Assembly (NCBI GenBank): GCA_013360215.1
Contig: JABWCP010000040.1
Coordinates: 1-18,444, forward strand
Length of the DNA stretch: 18,444 nucleotides
Source: a bacterium
GTDB lineage: Bacteria > CLD3 > SB21
Direction of reading: 5' to 3'
The position numbers were made by a program, and so were the translations under genes. The first letter of the stretch is position 1. Every line of letters begins with the position of its first letter. A model generated the notes under the pieces. The model saw nothing but the letters and a program-made list of their open reading frames with translations. It was not told the origin of the DNA and did not search any database. Shown here piece by piece: positions 7,191 through 16,475 of this stretch.

Positions 7191-10100
7191 TCACGGGCGT
7201 TTCCGGAGTACGGGAAGTTTGACGGTTTGAAAAATGTTATCACGATCAACGGTCGGGTGCTGCTGATCGCCGGACCATGATGCGACCGTTTCGCGGAGAT
7301 ACCGGCGTAACTCCTGCGTATCTATAAATGAATCCCGATTGGTATCCGCGGCACCGTTAAACGCCTGCATCAAAGCTTCTGTAAAAAGACCGTTGGCAAA
7401 ATCATCGCGTTCATACGAATACTCGCCACCGAGAGATGAGGAAAACACGATCGCACCGGAACGCCGCGAAAGATTGTTGTATATGTAACGATCTTTTTGA
7501 TACAGGTAACGCCGTTTTTTCCCGGGTGTGCGAAAACCGCGCACTGCCCGCGAACGTGCCGGGATATTATTTTGAGCCGACAACGTACCGCCTTCGTCTT
7601 CTGCCTCGCCTGATTCGCACGTATCCATAAAAAATAATTTGCGACGGGGCGCTATACCGTGCAGCAGATTTTCAAACTCTTCAAACGGAATGGATGATGA
7701 TTCCAAATGTTCGCGATCGGCTTCATAGGGGAGATAATAATACGTGGCATCCGTCCCGGCGGAATACATGCCGTGACCCGCAATAAACATGATGACGACA
7801 TCATTAGGACCTGCCGATTGTAGAAATTCGGCCGCCGATCGTAATTGGTTTCGCGTAACACGGTCGTTGAGAAACGTATGCACGTGCGTACTTTGTGCGG
7901 ATGGTAAAGATGAAAACATCGCGGCCAGATCGCGTACATCCTTGTCCGCGTAACGAAGATTCAGCATGGAGTCACGGTATTGCGAAACACCAAATCCGAG
8001 AAAATAAATATGTGACGGCGATTGCACGGGCGACGTAACCTGTTGCCACGCGCGCAACGATTCAATACCTCGTTCATCACGGCACGACACTTCGATTTTG
8101 TTCGTACCGGATATCAATAAAACAGAATCGCTGGCGATTACGTGATGCCCGTTGATCGGTTTTCCATGCACACCAAACAGGGGTACGTTATTGACATAGA
8201 TTTGATAGGATCGAAGCGAACTTTGCTCCGAGGCGAATATCAACTCCATATGAACGGTTATATTATTTTGACGGCTTTCACGGATCACTACGGTTGGTGC
8301 GGTAGTTGTGGGGTTGGTTCCGGCGTCGGATGGTAATCGTTTCCGATAGCACGCCGCGTAATGTTGGCGTAGCTCGTCACTGCCGATCGCCAAACGTTCG
8401 AGAATCAAGTCCGGTCTGTTATTCGCTGTGGCAAATTGATCTACACCATAAGCGTGCATGGAGTTGATCATTGCGACAAATCGGCCGCCACCGGTCGAAG
8501 CGTCAAATAAACCTTCGGGAGTGAACATGATCCATTCGTGATCATCGGACATAAAAACGGCGTTTTCCATGAGGCCCACATGCCAAAGACGCGAAGTACC
8601 GTCATCGCCGCCGCTAAGGAGATGTTTGCCATCCGGTGAAAAAGCGAGCGTGTTGACGTATCCGACGTGACCGGTAAAAGTCTTAACCGGCGCACCATCC
8701 ATCCGGCACAATTCTATTTTATCGTTGACGGTATAGGCTAAGAATTTTCCGTCCGGCGAAAATGCAACGGCACCAAAATTTTTACCGTGATCAGTTGGGA
8801 TTTCGAAAACAGTATTGCCAGCACGATCGCGTACAATAAGATTTTTGTTATCATTGACATTAAGAGCGGCAAAATACTTTCCGTCCGGCGAAAAACGAAC
8901 ACTGACGATCATGCCGTAATCACCATGCCCGGTGAGTGTTTTTTGTAATGTTCCGTTACTATGCCAAAGTTTTACTTCACCGAAATTGCTGCCTGTTATT
9001 ATGCTGTGGCCGTCGGGCGCTACGCTGATCGAGTTGACGCGATCTTTGATCGGGCCGAACGTGCGCTCACGGATTTTGGTTTTGATATTCCAAACCGAAA
9101 CGCGGCGATCAAACCCGCCTGAAAGAATGCGTTCGCCGTCGGGCGTGAAGGTAATGCAATCAATCGGAGATTGTGCGTTGAAAGTTGCCAACAAACGACC
9201 TTCCAAAGAGTATACATGTACAAACCCGTCACCGGTTCCTACAGCGAATAACGCGCCGTTGGGTGAAACATCCATCGCCATGACGATCTTGGATGGTGTC
9301 TGGATACGTGCATAAATGCCACCTGTAGTATTCCACACGACAATACGTTGATCCCAATGGGCGGTTATAAAATGTTCACGATCGGGCGTCCAAGCGATAC
9401 TTTGTACCCAATGACCGCCTTCGCCCGGTTGGTATGTCGTACCGATAACCTGCTGGAGAGTGCCGTCCGATTTCCAAAGCGCTGCCGATTTGTCGAAACT
9501 TGCGCTGGCGATTTCCATGCCGTCCGGCGAAAAACATACATCGGAAATGGCTTCACGATGAAGGCGTTCAAATTTGCGTAATGTCTTTCCGTCACGATCC
9601 CAGATGCGCATGGTACGATCATAGCTGCCGGATAAAAGAAATTTTCCGTCGTTCGAAATATCAAGTGCATATATGTTATCGCTGTGGCCGCTGTAGGTGC
9701 GAATCAGTTTTCCTTCGAGCGACCATTCGCGGATAAACGGATCAAATCCGGAAGTGAAAAGGGAAGTCCCGTCGGGTGAAAAAAGCACATTGGTCACTTT
9801 TGCAGAAAATTTTCGGATTATACCTACGCTGTCACCGAAACAGTTCCATATACGAACGGATTGATCTTCACTGCAACTGGCGATCAAAAGCCCGTCGGAT
9901 GAAAAAGCAACGCCAAGTACCATGCCGCGATGGCCTTCCAAAGCGTTTTCGAACGTGCCGTCAATATTTCCCAAAACAACGGCATTGTGATTGCCGAAGG
10001 CAAACCGAAGCCCGTCCGGTGCAAATTGAATTGACGTGACCGGGCCTTGATCCGTTTCAAATGTGTTGACCAGTTTTCCGAGTACATTCCACAAATAGAT

Positions 10101-10403
10101 TTGTTTACCGCTGCCGGCCGCGATGATATGTTTTCCGTCGGGTGAAAAACGTGCTGACCATACCGGCTCTTCAGCCGTGAAGATACGCATCAAGCGTCCG
10201 TCGCGACTCCACAGGCGTACCGTGCGATCATGCGAGGCGGTGATGAAAGTTTTGCCGTCCGGAGCAAAATCCACCGACGCGACTTCACCGGTATGCGTAC
10301 TCTGAATAACCATTTCAAACGTTGCATTCTGTGCCTTTATATAAGGAACGAAAGCGATGAATAACCCAAAAAAAACTACGGCACTCTGGAAACTGTGTTT
10401 CAA
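7191..10403 (-). CDS. Exported WD40-repeat caspase-like protein (peptidase C14 family)
   Basis: 1070 residues. A signal peptide (about 1-24, hydrophobic core 8-20, ending IKAQ) predicts export. Residues 38-610 hold fourteen WD40 repeats of about 41 residues, each with an (F/I/V)-x-P-(D/N)-G-type turn (near 46, 86, 127, 167, 208, 249, 291, 338, 379, 419, 461, 504, 548, 588): enough for two seven-bladed propellers. A WIMFTPEGLFDAS linker (624-636) and an Ig-like segment (about 705-790) lead to a caspase/metacaspase p20 domain (about 797-1055). Its catalytic pair is His877 (AGHG) and Cys929 (MDTCESG). An EF-hand-like loop (DTNRDSFIDTQE, 1020-1031) lies near the C-terminus. Start: TTG at 10403 with GGTGA just upstream; the next ATG would lose the signal peptide. 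Located 34 bases after the cupin gene and 40 before xdhB. Bacterial family members are mostly uncharacterised; protease activity is predicted from the intact dyad, target unknown. Confidence 0.92.
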   Translation of the reverse strand: MKHSFQSAVVFFGLFIAFVPYIKAQNATFEMVIQSTHTGEVASVDFAPDGKTFITASHDRTVRLWSRDGRLMRIFTAEEPVWSARFSPDGKHIIAAGSGKQIYLWNVLGKLVNTFETDQGPVTSIQFAPDGLRFAFGNHNAVVLGNIDGTFENALEGHRGMVLGVAFSSDGLLIASCSEDQSVRIWNCFGDSVGIIRKFSAKVTNVLFSPDGTSLFTSGFDPFIREWSLEGKLIRTYSGHSDNIYALDISNDGKFLLSGSYDRTMRIWDRDGKTLRKFERLHREAISDVCFSPDGMEIASASFDKSAALWKSDGTLQQVIGTTYQPGEGGHWVQSIAWTPDREHFITAHWDQRIVVWNTTGGIYARIQTPSKIVMAMDVSPNGALFAVGTGDGFVHVYSLEGRLLATFNAQSPIDCITFTPDGERILSGGFDRRVSVWNIKTKIRERTFGPIKDRVNSISVAPDGHSIITGSNFGEVKLWHSNGTLQKTLTGHGDYGMIVSVRFSPDGKYFAALNVNDNKNLIVRDRAGNTVFEIPTDHGKNFGAVAFSPDGKFLAYTVNDKIELCRMDGAPVKTFTGHVGYVNTLAFSPDGKHLLSGGDDGTSRLWHVGLMENAVFMSDDHEWIMFTPEGLFDASTGGGRFVAMINSMHAYGVDQFATANNRPDLILERLAIGSDELRQHYAACYRKRLPSDAGTNPTTTAPTVVIRESRQNNITVHMELIFASEQSSLRSYQIYVNNVPLFGVHGKPINGHHVIASDSVLLISGTNKIEVSCRDERGIESLRAWQQVTSPVQSPSHIYFLGFGVSQYRDSMLNLRYADKDVRDLAAMFSSLPSAQSTHVHTFLNDRVTRNQLRSAAEFLQSAGPNDVVIMFIAGHGMYSAGTDATYYYLPYEADREHLESSSIPFEEFENLLHGIAPRRKLFFMDTCESGEAEDEGGTLSAQNNIPARSRAVRGFRTPGKKRRYLYQKDRYIYNNLSRRSGAIVFSSSLGGEYSYERDDFANGLFTEALMQAFNGAADTNRDSFIDTQELRRYLRETVASWSGDQQHPTVDRDNIFQTVKLPVLRKRP
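8574..10292 (-). repeat. Fourteen tandem WD40-coding units (about 123-base period)
   Basis: Within the caspase gene, short near-identical stretches encoding Ser-Pro-Asp-Gly-Lys recur at roughly 120-125-base spacing, read on the + strand as variants of TTTCCGTCCGGCGAAAA or TTTCCGTCGGGTGAAAA. These are coding repeats of the two predicted beta-propellers and not a mobile element. The units differ strongly outside the turn motif, so the array is old, not a recent amplification. Confidence 0.85.
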
Positions 10404-10437
10404 ATGATCACCAATTTTTTATTATTAAAAGTATAGT

Positions 10438-10767
10438 TTAATCAACAATGAGGAGTTTGACGCCCGATGCGGAATACGAGCGGTGCGGTTCGGCATGATC
10501 GGCTACGATATAACTCATGCCTTGCGTGAGTTCAAATCGGCGCCCGTCTTGCAGTTCGGATACAAAAGCGCCTTCCAGCACAAACACGGCATGGCCTTTT
10601 TCACACCAATGATCGGCGAGATAACCGGGTGAATACGTCACGATACGCATGCGTACATTACCGTGCGAAACGGTTTGCCACAACGCTTGGCCGGTTTCGC
10701 CTTGATGCGTCACCGGCGATGTATTGGATAAATCAAAAACCTGAAATGGTGCGTTTTCAATACGCAT
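10438..10767 (-). CDS. DHCW-motif cupin-fold protein
   Basis: 109 residues forming a single small cupin barrel. The signature DHWCEKGH (about 52-59) is followed by VLEGAFVSELQDGRRFELTQGMSYIVAD and a closing HRSYSASGVKLLIVD, the pattern of the so-called DHCW motif cupin family. Cupin metal ligands would be His53, His59 and the His of EPHRS near 94; Cys55 sits between the first two. No activity has been assigned to the family as far as I know. A good AAGGAG (10776-10781) lies 8 bases before the ATG. It stands 286 bases after xdhA and 34 before the caspase gene, so it probably heads the transcript that continues into the caspase, xdhB and udk. Confidence 0.85.
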   Translation of the reverse strand: MRIENAPFQVFDLSNTSPVTHQGETGQALWQTVSHGNVRMRIVTYSPGYLADHWCEKGHAVFVLEGAFVSELQDGRRFELTQGMSYIVADHAEPHRSYSASGVKLLIVD

Positions 10768-10909
10768 AGAAAAAACTCCTTAACCGATAGAGTAGTGAAA
10801 AAACGAATTAATAGCGGCCTCATGATTGTCAAAATATAAGCAGTAAATCAAGCGCTCGTCGTTTTAGCGCATTTAAATTCAATTATGAAGGTTTTGATAA
10901 TTTTTGAGT

Positions 10910-10955
10910 CTTCGCGTCTTGGCGAGAATGAATTTACCCTCGCAAAGCCGCAAAG
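10910..10955. repeat. Palindromic 17-base repeat pair (copies 4 and 5 of a dispersed repeat)
   Basis: CTTCGCGTCTTGGCGAG at 10910-10926 faces CTCGCAAAGCCGCAAAG at 10939-10955 across a 12-base spacer. The arms pair at 14 of 17 positions. The same unit (consensus about CTTWGCGTCTYKGCGAG) occurs three times at 16476-16594, also between genes. Neither side carries a T-run directly after the stem, so it is not a standard terminator. It lies between xdhA and the cupin gene and may be a REP- or MITE-like element. Confidence 0.6.
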
Positions 10956-11053
10956 AGATATAGAAAGAAATTTTTTGATATAGTAAGTGCACATACCTCT
11001 CAAAGATAGTCGCCGAATCAACCGTACGTCGCAAGTACGCAATTACGAGGCTG

Positions 11054-12496
11054 TTAACACATTAAATTCGTCTCACTCCAAAATTTCAACAGGAGATTGC
11101 GGGCCACCGTGCGTCTAAATTCGGCACCGGAGCGCGCATCGGATATGGGACGAAATTCCAAGTCAATGAGGGGCATTGCAGATTCGATGGCAGCGCGTGT
11201 CCAAGGTTTGCCGGTGAGGAAAGCTTCGGTGCGTTCGGCACGTTTGGTTTTTTCAGCCATGCCGCCATAAGCCATAATGATTTTTCGGATGGCACCGTCG
11301 TTGCTACGCTCAAGCCGAAATGCCGCGCTGACGGTGGATATGTCAAGGTCTTTGCGCTTAGATACCTTGTATGAACGTACAATCGTACCGGGTTGGACTT
11401 TGGGAAGTTTTACAGCCGTGATGATTTCATCGGCTTTACGAACGGTCGTACGGTAACCGGTGATAAATGCATCCATATCCACGCGGCGTTGACCGTGTAC
11501 GCTTTCCAATAGAATTTTGGCTTGATACGCCAATAATACGGGCAACGTATCCCCGATGGGCGAAGCGCTTCCGAGATTTCCGCCGAGCGTGGCGAGATGA
11601 CGTATTTGCAGCGAGCCGAATACTTGGAGTATGTCATACAGCGCAGGGTGTGAAGTTTTTACGATGTCTCGCACTTGGTTGAGCGAAAGTCCGGCACCGA
11701 GGATCAATTTGTCGCCCGATTCCGATACATTTTTGAGTTCCGGTACATCGGAGAGGTCGAGAATAGAAGTAAGCGATTCGTGCTTTTTAGTCACACGCAG
11801 TGTGATGTCGGTGGCGCCGCTGATGATCAGGGCTTCCGGGTGTTCGGCAAGGTAAAGTAAGGCCTCACTGAGAGTGGCGGGTTTGACATAGCGATGGTGC
11901 ACTGTGTGAATCGCAATCGTCCCGTGTATGATCGTCGAAAGCTGATCGTAGTGGCGCGATTCGTTTTCGCTCAGCGCGTCGTGCCTTTCATTCACACAGG
12001 CTGTGGCCGCCGCTTCGACGATCGGACGGTAACCCGTGCAGCGACAGAGATTACCGGTCAGCGCATCGTTGATGGTTTCGCGCGTGGGGTTGGGATGATT
12101 TTTATACAGTGCGAACATGGACATGACGAAACCCGGCGTACAAAAACCGCATTGCGTTCCGTGTTTTTCGACCAACGCATGTTGCACGGGGTGAAGATGT
12201 TTTTCATCGCGTGTGAGGCTTTCTACGGTCAGAAGCTGTTTACCATGGAGCATCGGTAAAAATATCAAACAACTGTCCACGGCGGTGTAGCGTACCGTGC
12301 CGGCTTGTGCGGTTTCGCCGATGACCACCGTACATGCGCCGCAGTCGCCTTCCGCGCAACCTTCTTTGGTGCCTTTGCGATCCGGCAAACTGCGCAGGTA
12401 CTGCAGGACCGTCGTGATCGGTGTATAAGGACAGTCCGGTCCGAACGTAATAGATTCGTGCCGACCGTCGAGTAAAAAAGAAATCGTGTTTTTCAT
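11054..12496 (-). CDS. xdhA: Xanthine dehydrogenase, [2Fe-2S]/FAD subunit XdhA
   Basis: 480 residues combining the small iron-sulfur and FAD domains, as in two-subunit XdhAB enzymes. The plant-ferredoxin-type [2Fe-2S] cluster ligands are Cys47, Cys52, Cys55 and Cys76. The second helical [2Fe-2S] cluster uses Cys116, Cys119, Cys151 and Cys153 (CGFC and CRC). The FAD-binding domain follows from about 200, with ISGATDI (225-231) and LATLGGNLGSASPIGD (301-316), ending in a CO-dehydrogenase-flavoprotein C-terminal domain. Electrons from the molybdenum site of XdhB pass through the clusters to FAD and then NAD+. All ligands are intact. It starts 50 bases after the DUF486 gene. xdhB is nearly 4 kb downstream, separated by a cupin and a caspase-like gene. 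No XdhC-type maturation factor is in the window. Confidence 0.95.
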   Translation of the reverse strand: MKNTISFLLDGRHESITFGPDCPYTPITTVLQYLRSLPDRKGTKEGCAEGDCGACTVVIGETAQAGTVRYTAVDSCLIFLPMLHGKQLLTVESLTRDEKHLHPVQHALVEKHGTQCGFCTPGFVMSMFALYKNHPNPTRETINDALTGNLCRCTGYRPIVEAAATACVNERHDALSENESRHYDQLSTIIHGTIAIHTVHHRYVKPATLSEALLYLAEHPEALIISGATDITLRVTKKHESLTSILDLSDVPELKNVSESGDKLILGAGLSLNQVRDIVKTSHPALYDILQVFGSLQIRHLATLGGNLGSASPIGDTLPVLLAYQAKILLESVHGQRRVDMDAFITGYRTTVRKADEIITAVKLPKVQPGTIVRSYKVSKRKDLDISTVSAAFRLERSNDGAIRKIIMAYGGMAEKTKRAERTEAFLTGKPWTRAAIESAMPLIDLEFRPISDARSGAEFRRTVARNLLLKFWSETNLMC

Positions 12497-12546
12497 GAGC
12501 CAACTTTCAGGATATCAGCCGTGATAGGGGATAACGCGTGACGGAA

Positions 12547-12876
12547 CTACCACTTTTTGAATATGAAAAAAACAGCAGCGATCATCAGAGCGAAGCCCAC
12601 GAGGTAATTCCATTTTAATTCTTCTTTGAGGTACAATACGGAAAACACACAAAATACGGTAAGCGTGATGACTTCCTGAATGGTTTTGAGTTCTGCGGCA
12701 TTAAATCGTCCGTGACCCCAGCGATTGGCCGGCACTTGAAAGCAATATTCCACAAACGCGATACCCCAGCTTATGAGAATGGCAATCCACAACGGCGAAT
12801 CTTTATACTTCAGATGGCCGTACCATGCAAAAGTCATAAAGATATTGGAAATCGTCAGGAGTATGATCGTGTCCAT
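12547..12876 (-). CDS. DUF486 / DMT-superfamily small membrane protein
   Basis: 109 residues with four hydrophobic segments (about 3-18, 29-45, 68-84, 90-107), the size of one half of a drug/metabolite transporter. The signature EYCFQVPANRWGHGRF (43-58), then LKTIQEVITL and EELKWNYLVGFALMIAAVFF, matches DUF486, a conserved bacterial family without an assigned substrate. It starts 23 bases after icmF ends and stops 50 bases before xdhA, on the same strand as both, so it could be co-transcribed with either. Function unknown. Confidence 0.85.
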   Translation of the reverse strand: MDTIILLTISNIFMTFAWYGHLKYKDSPLWIAILISWGIAFVEYCFQVPANRWGHGRFNAAELKTIQEVITLTVFCVFSVLYLKEELKWNYLVGFALMIAAVFFIFKKW

Positions 12877-12899
12877 GCAAATTGAATTCGTTTGTCTTC

Positions 12900-15800
12900 C
12901 TACATATTCCTGCGGTATTGACCGCCGACCTTATACAGCGTGGAACTGATTTGTCCCAAGGAACATGTTTTGGCCGTTTCCATCAGTTGTTCGAAAATAT
13001 TGCCGTTTTGCAGAGCCACTTGGGACAACGTGTCCAAGGCGCCTTGGGTCGTGCCATCGTTGGTTTTCCAAAAATTATGCACGTTGACGATCTGCTGTTC
13101 TTTTTCTTCTTTGGTTGAGCGGATGAGTTCCGTCGGTTGCGCTTCGCTTACGCCTTTGGGATTGAGAAACGTATTGACGCCGATGATCGGAAGTTTGCCG
13201 TCGTGTTTGAGGCTTTCGTACAGCAAAGATTCTTCCTGTATTTTATTGCGCTGATACATCGTTTCCATCGCACCTAATACACCGCCGCGTTCGGAGATGC
13301 GATCAAATTCGCCCAGAATCGCCTCTTCCACGAGATCGGTCAACTCTTCGATGATGAAAGAGCCCTGGAGTGAATTTTCATTCTTCGCTAAACCGAGTTC
13401 TTTATTGATGATGAGCTGAATCGCCATGGCACGTCGTACGGATTCCTCCGTCGGCGTCGTGATCGCTTCGTCGTAGGCATTGGTGTGGAGCGAATTGCAG
13501 TTATCGTAGATCGCCATCAGTGCTTGCAGCGTGGTGCGAATGTCGTTGAAATCAATCTCCATCGCATGCAAACTGCGACCGCTGGTCTGGATGTGGTATT
13601 TGAGTTTTTGCGAACGGTCATTGCCTTTGTATTTGTACTTCATGGCGATAGACCAGATGCGGCGCGCACAACGACCGATAACGGAATATTCCGGATCAAG
13701 CCCGTTGCTGAAAAAGAACGAAAGATTCGGCGCAAAGTCGTCCACATGCATTCCGCGCGAGAGATAGTATTCCACAAAAGTGAATCCGTTGGATAATGTA
13801 AAAGCGGCCTGCGTGATCGGGTTGGCACCGGCTTCGGCGATGTGGTATCCGGAAATGCTGACGGAGTAGTGATTGCGAATTTGTTTACGTACGTAATAAT
13901 CCTGCATGTCGCCCATCATTTTGAGAGCAAACTCCGTCGAGAAGATACAAGTGTTCTGCGCCTGATCTTCTTTGAGAATATCCGCCTGCACCGTGCCGCG
14001 CACGACCTTGAGCGTATCGGCTTTGATTTTTTCATAGGTTTCCCGATCTACCAAGCGGTCTCCCGTCGTGCCGAGCGTACCGTATCCGAAAAGCACGCCG
14101 TCGTATTTGATGGCTTTTTCATAATGCGGATGGCTGTGATCAAATTTGGTTTTGTTCAGTTTATCCGTTTTACCGTTTTGCCGTAGGTGTTTTTCGACCT
14201 GTTGATCAATGGCGGTATTAAAGAACATGGCGAGAATCATCGGCGCAGGGCCGTTGATCGTCATGGAGACGGACGTATTGGGATCGCAGAGGTCAAATCC
14301 GGCATACAGTTTTTTCATGTCGTCGAGCGTACAGATCGAAACGCCGGAATTGCCGATTTTGCCGTAAATGTCCGGACGGTAATCGGGGTCTTCGCCGTAG
14401 AGCGTGACGGAATCAAACGCCGTGGACAAACGTGCATAAGGCTGAGATTTGGACAAATAATGAAAACGACGATTGGTGCGTTCGGGTGTTCCTTCGCCGG
14501 CAAACATACGCGTCGGATCTTCGCTGGTGCGTTTGAATGGGAAAACGCCGGCCGTATAGGGAAATTCGCCGGGCACATTTTCTTTCATGATCCATGACAG
14601 CAGATCGCCCCAATCCTGATACCGAGGGAGGGAAACTTTGGGAATGCGTGTACCGGAAAGCGAGTGCGTCGAAAGTTCGTTGATGATCTCCTTATCGCGC
14701 ACTTTGGTGATCATTTTGTCCTGTGCATAAAGTTTTTTAAATTCATTCCACTCTTCGAGGCGTTTACGAAATTCCGGGCGCAACCGGATATTCAGATTAT
14801 CCAACATGCGATCAAGCGCGGTGATGAGTTCGGCGGTATTGGATACTTTATTAAAATCAAGTTGTACCGATCCGTCCACGCCTTGCTCCATATCAAACGA
14901 GCGCAACTGTCCGCCGGCGATTTGATCCTGATTTTGAAAAACCGACTTGGTGCCGCTGAGTTGATAGATTTTACGCGCTACGTCGGATTGTTCTGCCGCA
15001 AAACGGTGATAACCCCGGACCGTGTCGGTGATTTCGCTGAGGTACCGCGTCCGTTCGGGCGGGATGATAAATTTCTTTTTACTCATCTCATCCGTCATCG
15101 TCATACGGGTATTCCAGCCGATGTTGGTTTTTTTATTAAGCGCGGCGATGAGATGCACATACAGCGTATTGACGCCGGGATCGTTAAATTGGCTGGCGAT
15201 GGTTCCGAAAATAGGCAACGTTTCGTCTTCGGCGGTAAACATCTTGCGGGAGCGTTTGTACTGTTTGCGTACGTCGCGCAGCGCGTCGAGCGAACCGCGT
15301 TTGTCAAATTTGTTGAGCACGACGATATCGGCAAAATCAATCATATCGATTTTTTCGAGCTGGGTCGCTGCGCCGAAATCGCTGGTCATCACATACATCG
15401 CGACATCCACGAGGTCCACGATTTCCGAATCCGACTGACCGATACCGGCGGTTTCGACGATGATGAGATCAAACGCTGCGGCTTTGACGATTTCGATAGC
15501 TTCCTGAATGGCTTTACTCAGTGCCAGATTGGATTGGCGCGTGGCGAGCGAACGCATATACACGCGGTCATTGACGATGCTGTTCATGCGAATGCGGTCA
15601 CCCAGCAGAGCGCCGCCGGTCTTACGTTTGGACGGATCAACGGAAATGATGGCCACGGTTTTATCCGTAAAATCATGAATAAAACGGCGTACCAGTTCGT
15701 CCGTGAGTGAACTTTTGCCGGCGCCGCCGGTACCTGTGATGCCGAGAATCGGTATGCGTGTAGCCGGTTTGATTTTTTCTAATTTTTTACGAAGCTGGTC

Positions 15801-16349
15801 GAGTGCGCCGTTACTTTCTTCGACGGCGTTTTCGGCATACGTGATCAGTTTGGCGATGGTGCCCGGATTTTTTTTAGGTAAAGCGTCCACTTCGCCGTTG
15901 ACGTGATCGATCGTCGGAAAATCCGTACGTCGCAGCATATCGTTGATCATGCCTTGCAGCCCCATGATGCGACCGTCTTCGGGGGAGTATATCCGGTCAA
16001 TGCCGTACGCTTCGAGTTCTTTGATTTCGTCGGGAACGATCACACCGCCGCCGCCGCCGAAAATTTTGATATGTTTGGCGCCTTTCTGATTGAGCAGATC
16101 GCGCATGTATTTGAAGTATTCGACGTGGCCACCCTGATACGAACTCATCGCGATGGCTTGCGCGTCTTCCTGTATGGCCGTATTGACTACGTCTTCGGCG
16201 CTGCGATTGTGTCCGAGGTGAATGACTTCCGCGCCCGACGATTGCAGGATACGGCGCATCACATTGATGCTCGCGTCGTGCCCGTCAAAAAGACTGGCCG
16301 CAGTAACAAATCGGATTTTATGTTTGGGTTTGTAAACTTCCGTTTCCAT
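12900..16349 (-). CDS. icmF: Fused isobutyryl-CoA mutase IcmF (B12-binding, G-protein chaperone and mutase domains)
   Basis: 1149 residues in the domain order of IcmF. The adenosylcobalamin-binding domain (about 10-140) has DGHDASIN with the axial His24, an SS at 69-70 and the GGGGG loop at 98-102. The MeaB-like GTPase (about 195-420) has P-loop GTGGAGKS (206-213) and NKFD (346-349). The linker and mutase barrel follow (about 430-1149). It interconverts isobutyryl-CoA and n-butyryl-CoA by a radical mechanism, and the G-domain protects and loads the cofactor. The two residues that distinguish this from methylmalonyl-CoA mutase are visible: the substrate Tyr and Arg are Phe603 (GVFPFKR) and Gln798 ([11 protein letters not shown]). 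[12 protein letters not shown] supplies the active-site His. Start: AAGGA (16356-16360) six bases before the ATG, and the N-terminus aligns with known IcmF. Likely roles are valine-derived or butyrate carbon metabolism. Confidence 0.95.
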   Translation of the reverse strand: METEVYKPKHKIRFVTAASLFDGHDASINVMRRILQSSGAEVIHLGHNRSAEDVVNTAIQEDAQAIAMSSYQGGHVEYFKYMRDLLNQKGAKHIKIFGGGGGVIVPDEIKELEAYGIDRIYSPEDGRIMGLQGMINDMLRRTDFPTIDHVNGEVDALPKKNPGTIAKLITYAENAVEESNGALDQLRKKLEKIKPATRIPILGITGTGGAGKSSLTDELVRRFIHDFTDKTVAIISVDPSKRKTGGALLGDRIRMNSIVNDRVYMRSLATRQSNLALSKAIQEAIEIVKAAAFDLIIVETAGIGQSDSEIVDLVDVAMYVMTSDFGAATQLEKIDMIDFADIVVLNKFDKRGSLDALRDVRKQYKRSRKMFTAEDETLPIFGTIASQFNDPGVNTLYVHLIAALNKKTNIGWNTRMTMTDEMSKKKFIIPPERTRYLSEITDTVRGYHRFAAEQSDVARKIYQLSGTKSVFQNQDQIAGGQLRSFDMEQGVDGSVQLDFNKVSNTAELITALDRMLDNLNIRLRPEFRKRLEEWNEFKKLYAQDKMITKVRDKEIINELSTHSLSGTRIPKVSLPRYQDWGDLLSWIMKENVPGEFPYTAGVFPFKRTSEDPTRMFAGEGTPERTNRRFHYLSKSQPYARLSTAFDSVTLYGEDPDYRPDIYGKIGNSGVSICTLDDMKKLYAGFDLCDPNTSVSMTINGPAPMILAMFFNTAIDQQVEKHLRQNGKTDKLNKTKFDHSHPHYEKAIKYDGVLFGYGTLGTTGDRLVDRETYEKIKADTLKVVRGTVQADILKEDQAQNTCIFSTEFALKMMGDMQDYYVRKQIRNHYSVSISGYHIAEAGANPITQAAFTLSNGFTFVEYYLSRGMHVDDFAPNLSFFFSNGLDPEYSVIGRCARRIWSIAMKYKYKGNDRSQKLKYHIQTSGRSLHAMEIDFNDIRTTLQALMAIYDNCNSLHTNAYDEAITTPTEESVRRAMAIQLIINKELGLAKNENSLQGSFIIEELTDLVEEAILGEFDRISERGGVLGAMETMYQRNKIQEESLLYESLKHDGKLPIIGVNTFLNPKGVSEAQPTELIRSTKEEKEQQIVNVHNFWKTNDGTTQGALDTLSQVALQNGNIFEQLMETAKTCSLGQISSTLYKVGGQYRRNM

Positions 16350-16475
16350 GCTGTATCCTTAAAAAATAGATTTTGCTTAATTTGAAGGTACGCGTGAAAC
16401 ATAAAAAATTTGCCGCACATTCTCAACGGGTTTGTGGGGAAATGAGTGATAGATAGACAATAGCATTTCTCTCTT

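Noticed and set aside
7151-7249. Upstream in-frame extension of xdhB by 33 residues
   Set aside because: It overlaps the end of the caspase gene, its sequence is unlike the start of any XdhB, and the ATG at 7150 gives the family length.
7191-10403. WD40-caspase as an intracellular anti-phage effector
   Set aside because: The protein has a signal peptide and its neighbours are metabolic genes; no nuclease, CRISPR, TIR, STAND or CHAT-type partner is nearby.
10910-10955. Terminator for xdhA
   Set aside because: The stem is imperfect and is not followed by a T-run on the minus strand (A-rich sequence follows instead).
11023-11039. Small hairpin CGTAC...GTACG just after xdhA
   Set aside because: Only five base pairs with a seven-base loop and no T-run; expected by chance.
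10848-11042. 64-codon minus-strand frame between xdhA and the cupin gene
   Set aside because: It reads through the palindromic repeat at 10910-10955, lacks a ribosome site and resembles no protein.
14664-15710. 348-codon + strand frame antisense to icmF
   Set aside because: It is the mirror of a highly conserved coding region; its length comes from codon bias of icmF and it has no recognisable domain.
12900-16349. Annotation as methylmalonyl-CoA mutase
   Set aside because: The substrate-site Tyr and Arg are Phe603 and Gln798, and the fused GTPase in the middle is the IcmF layout.
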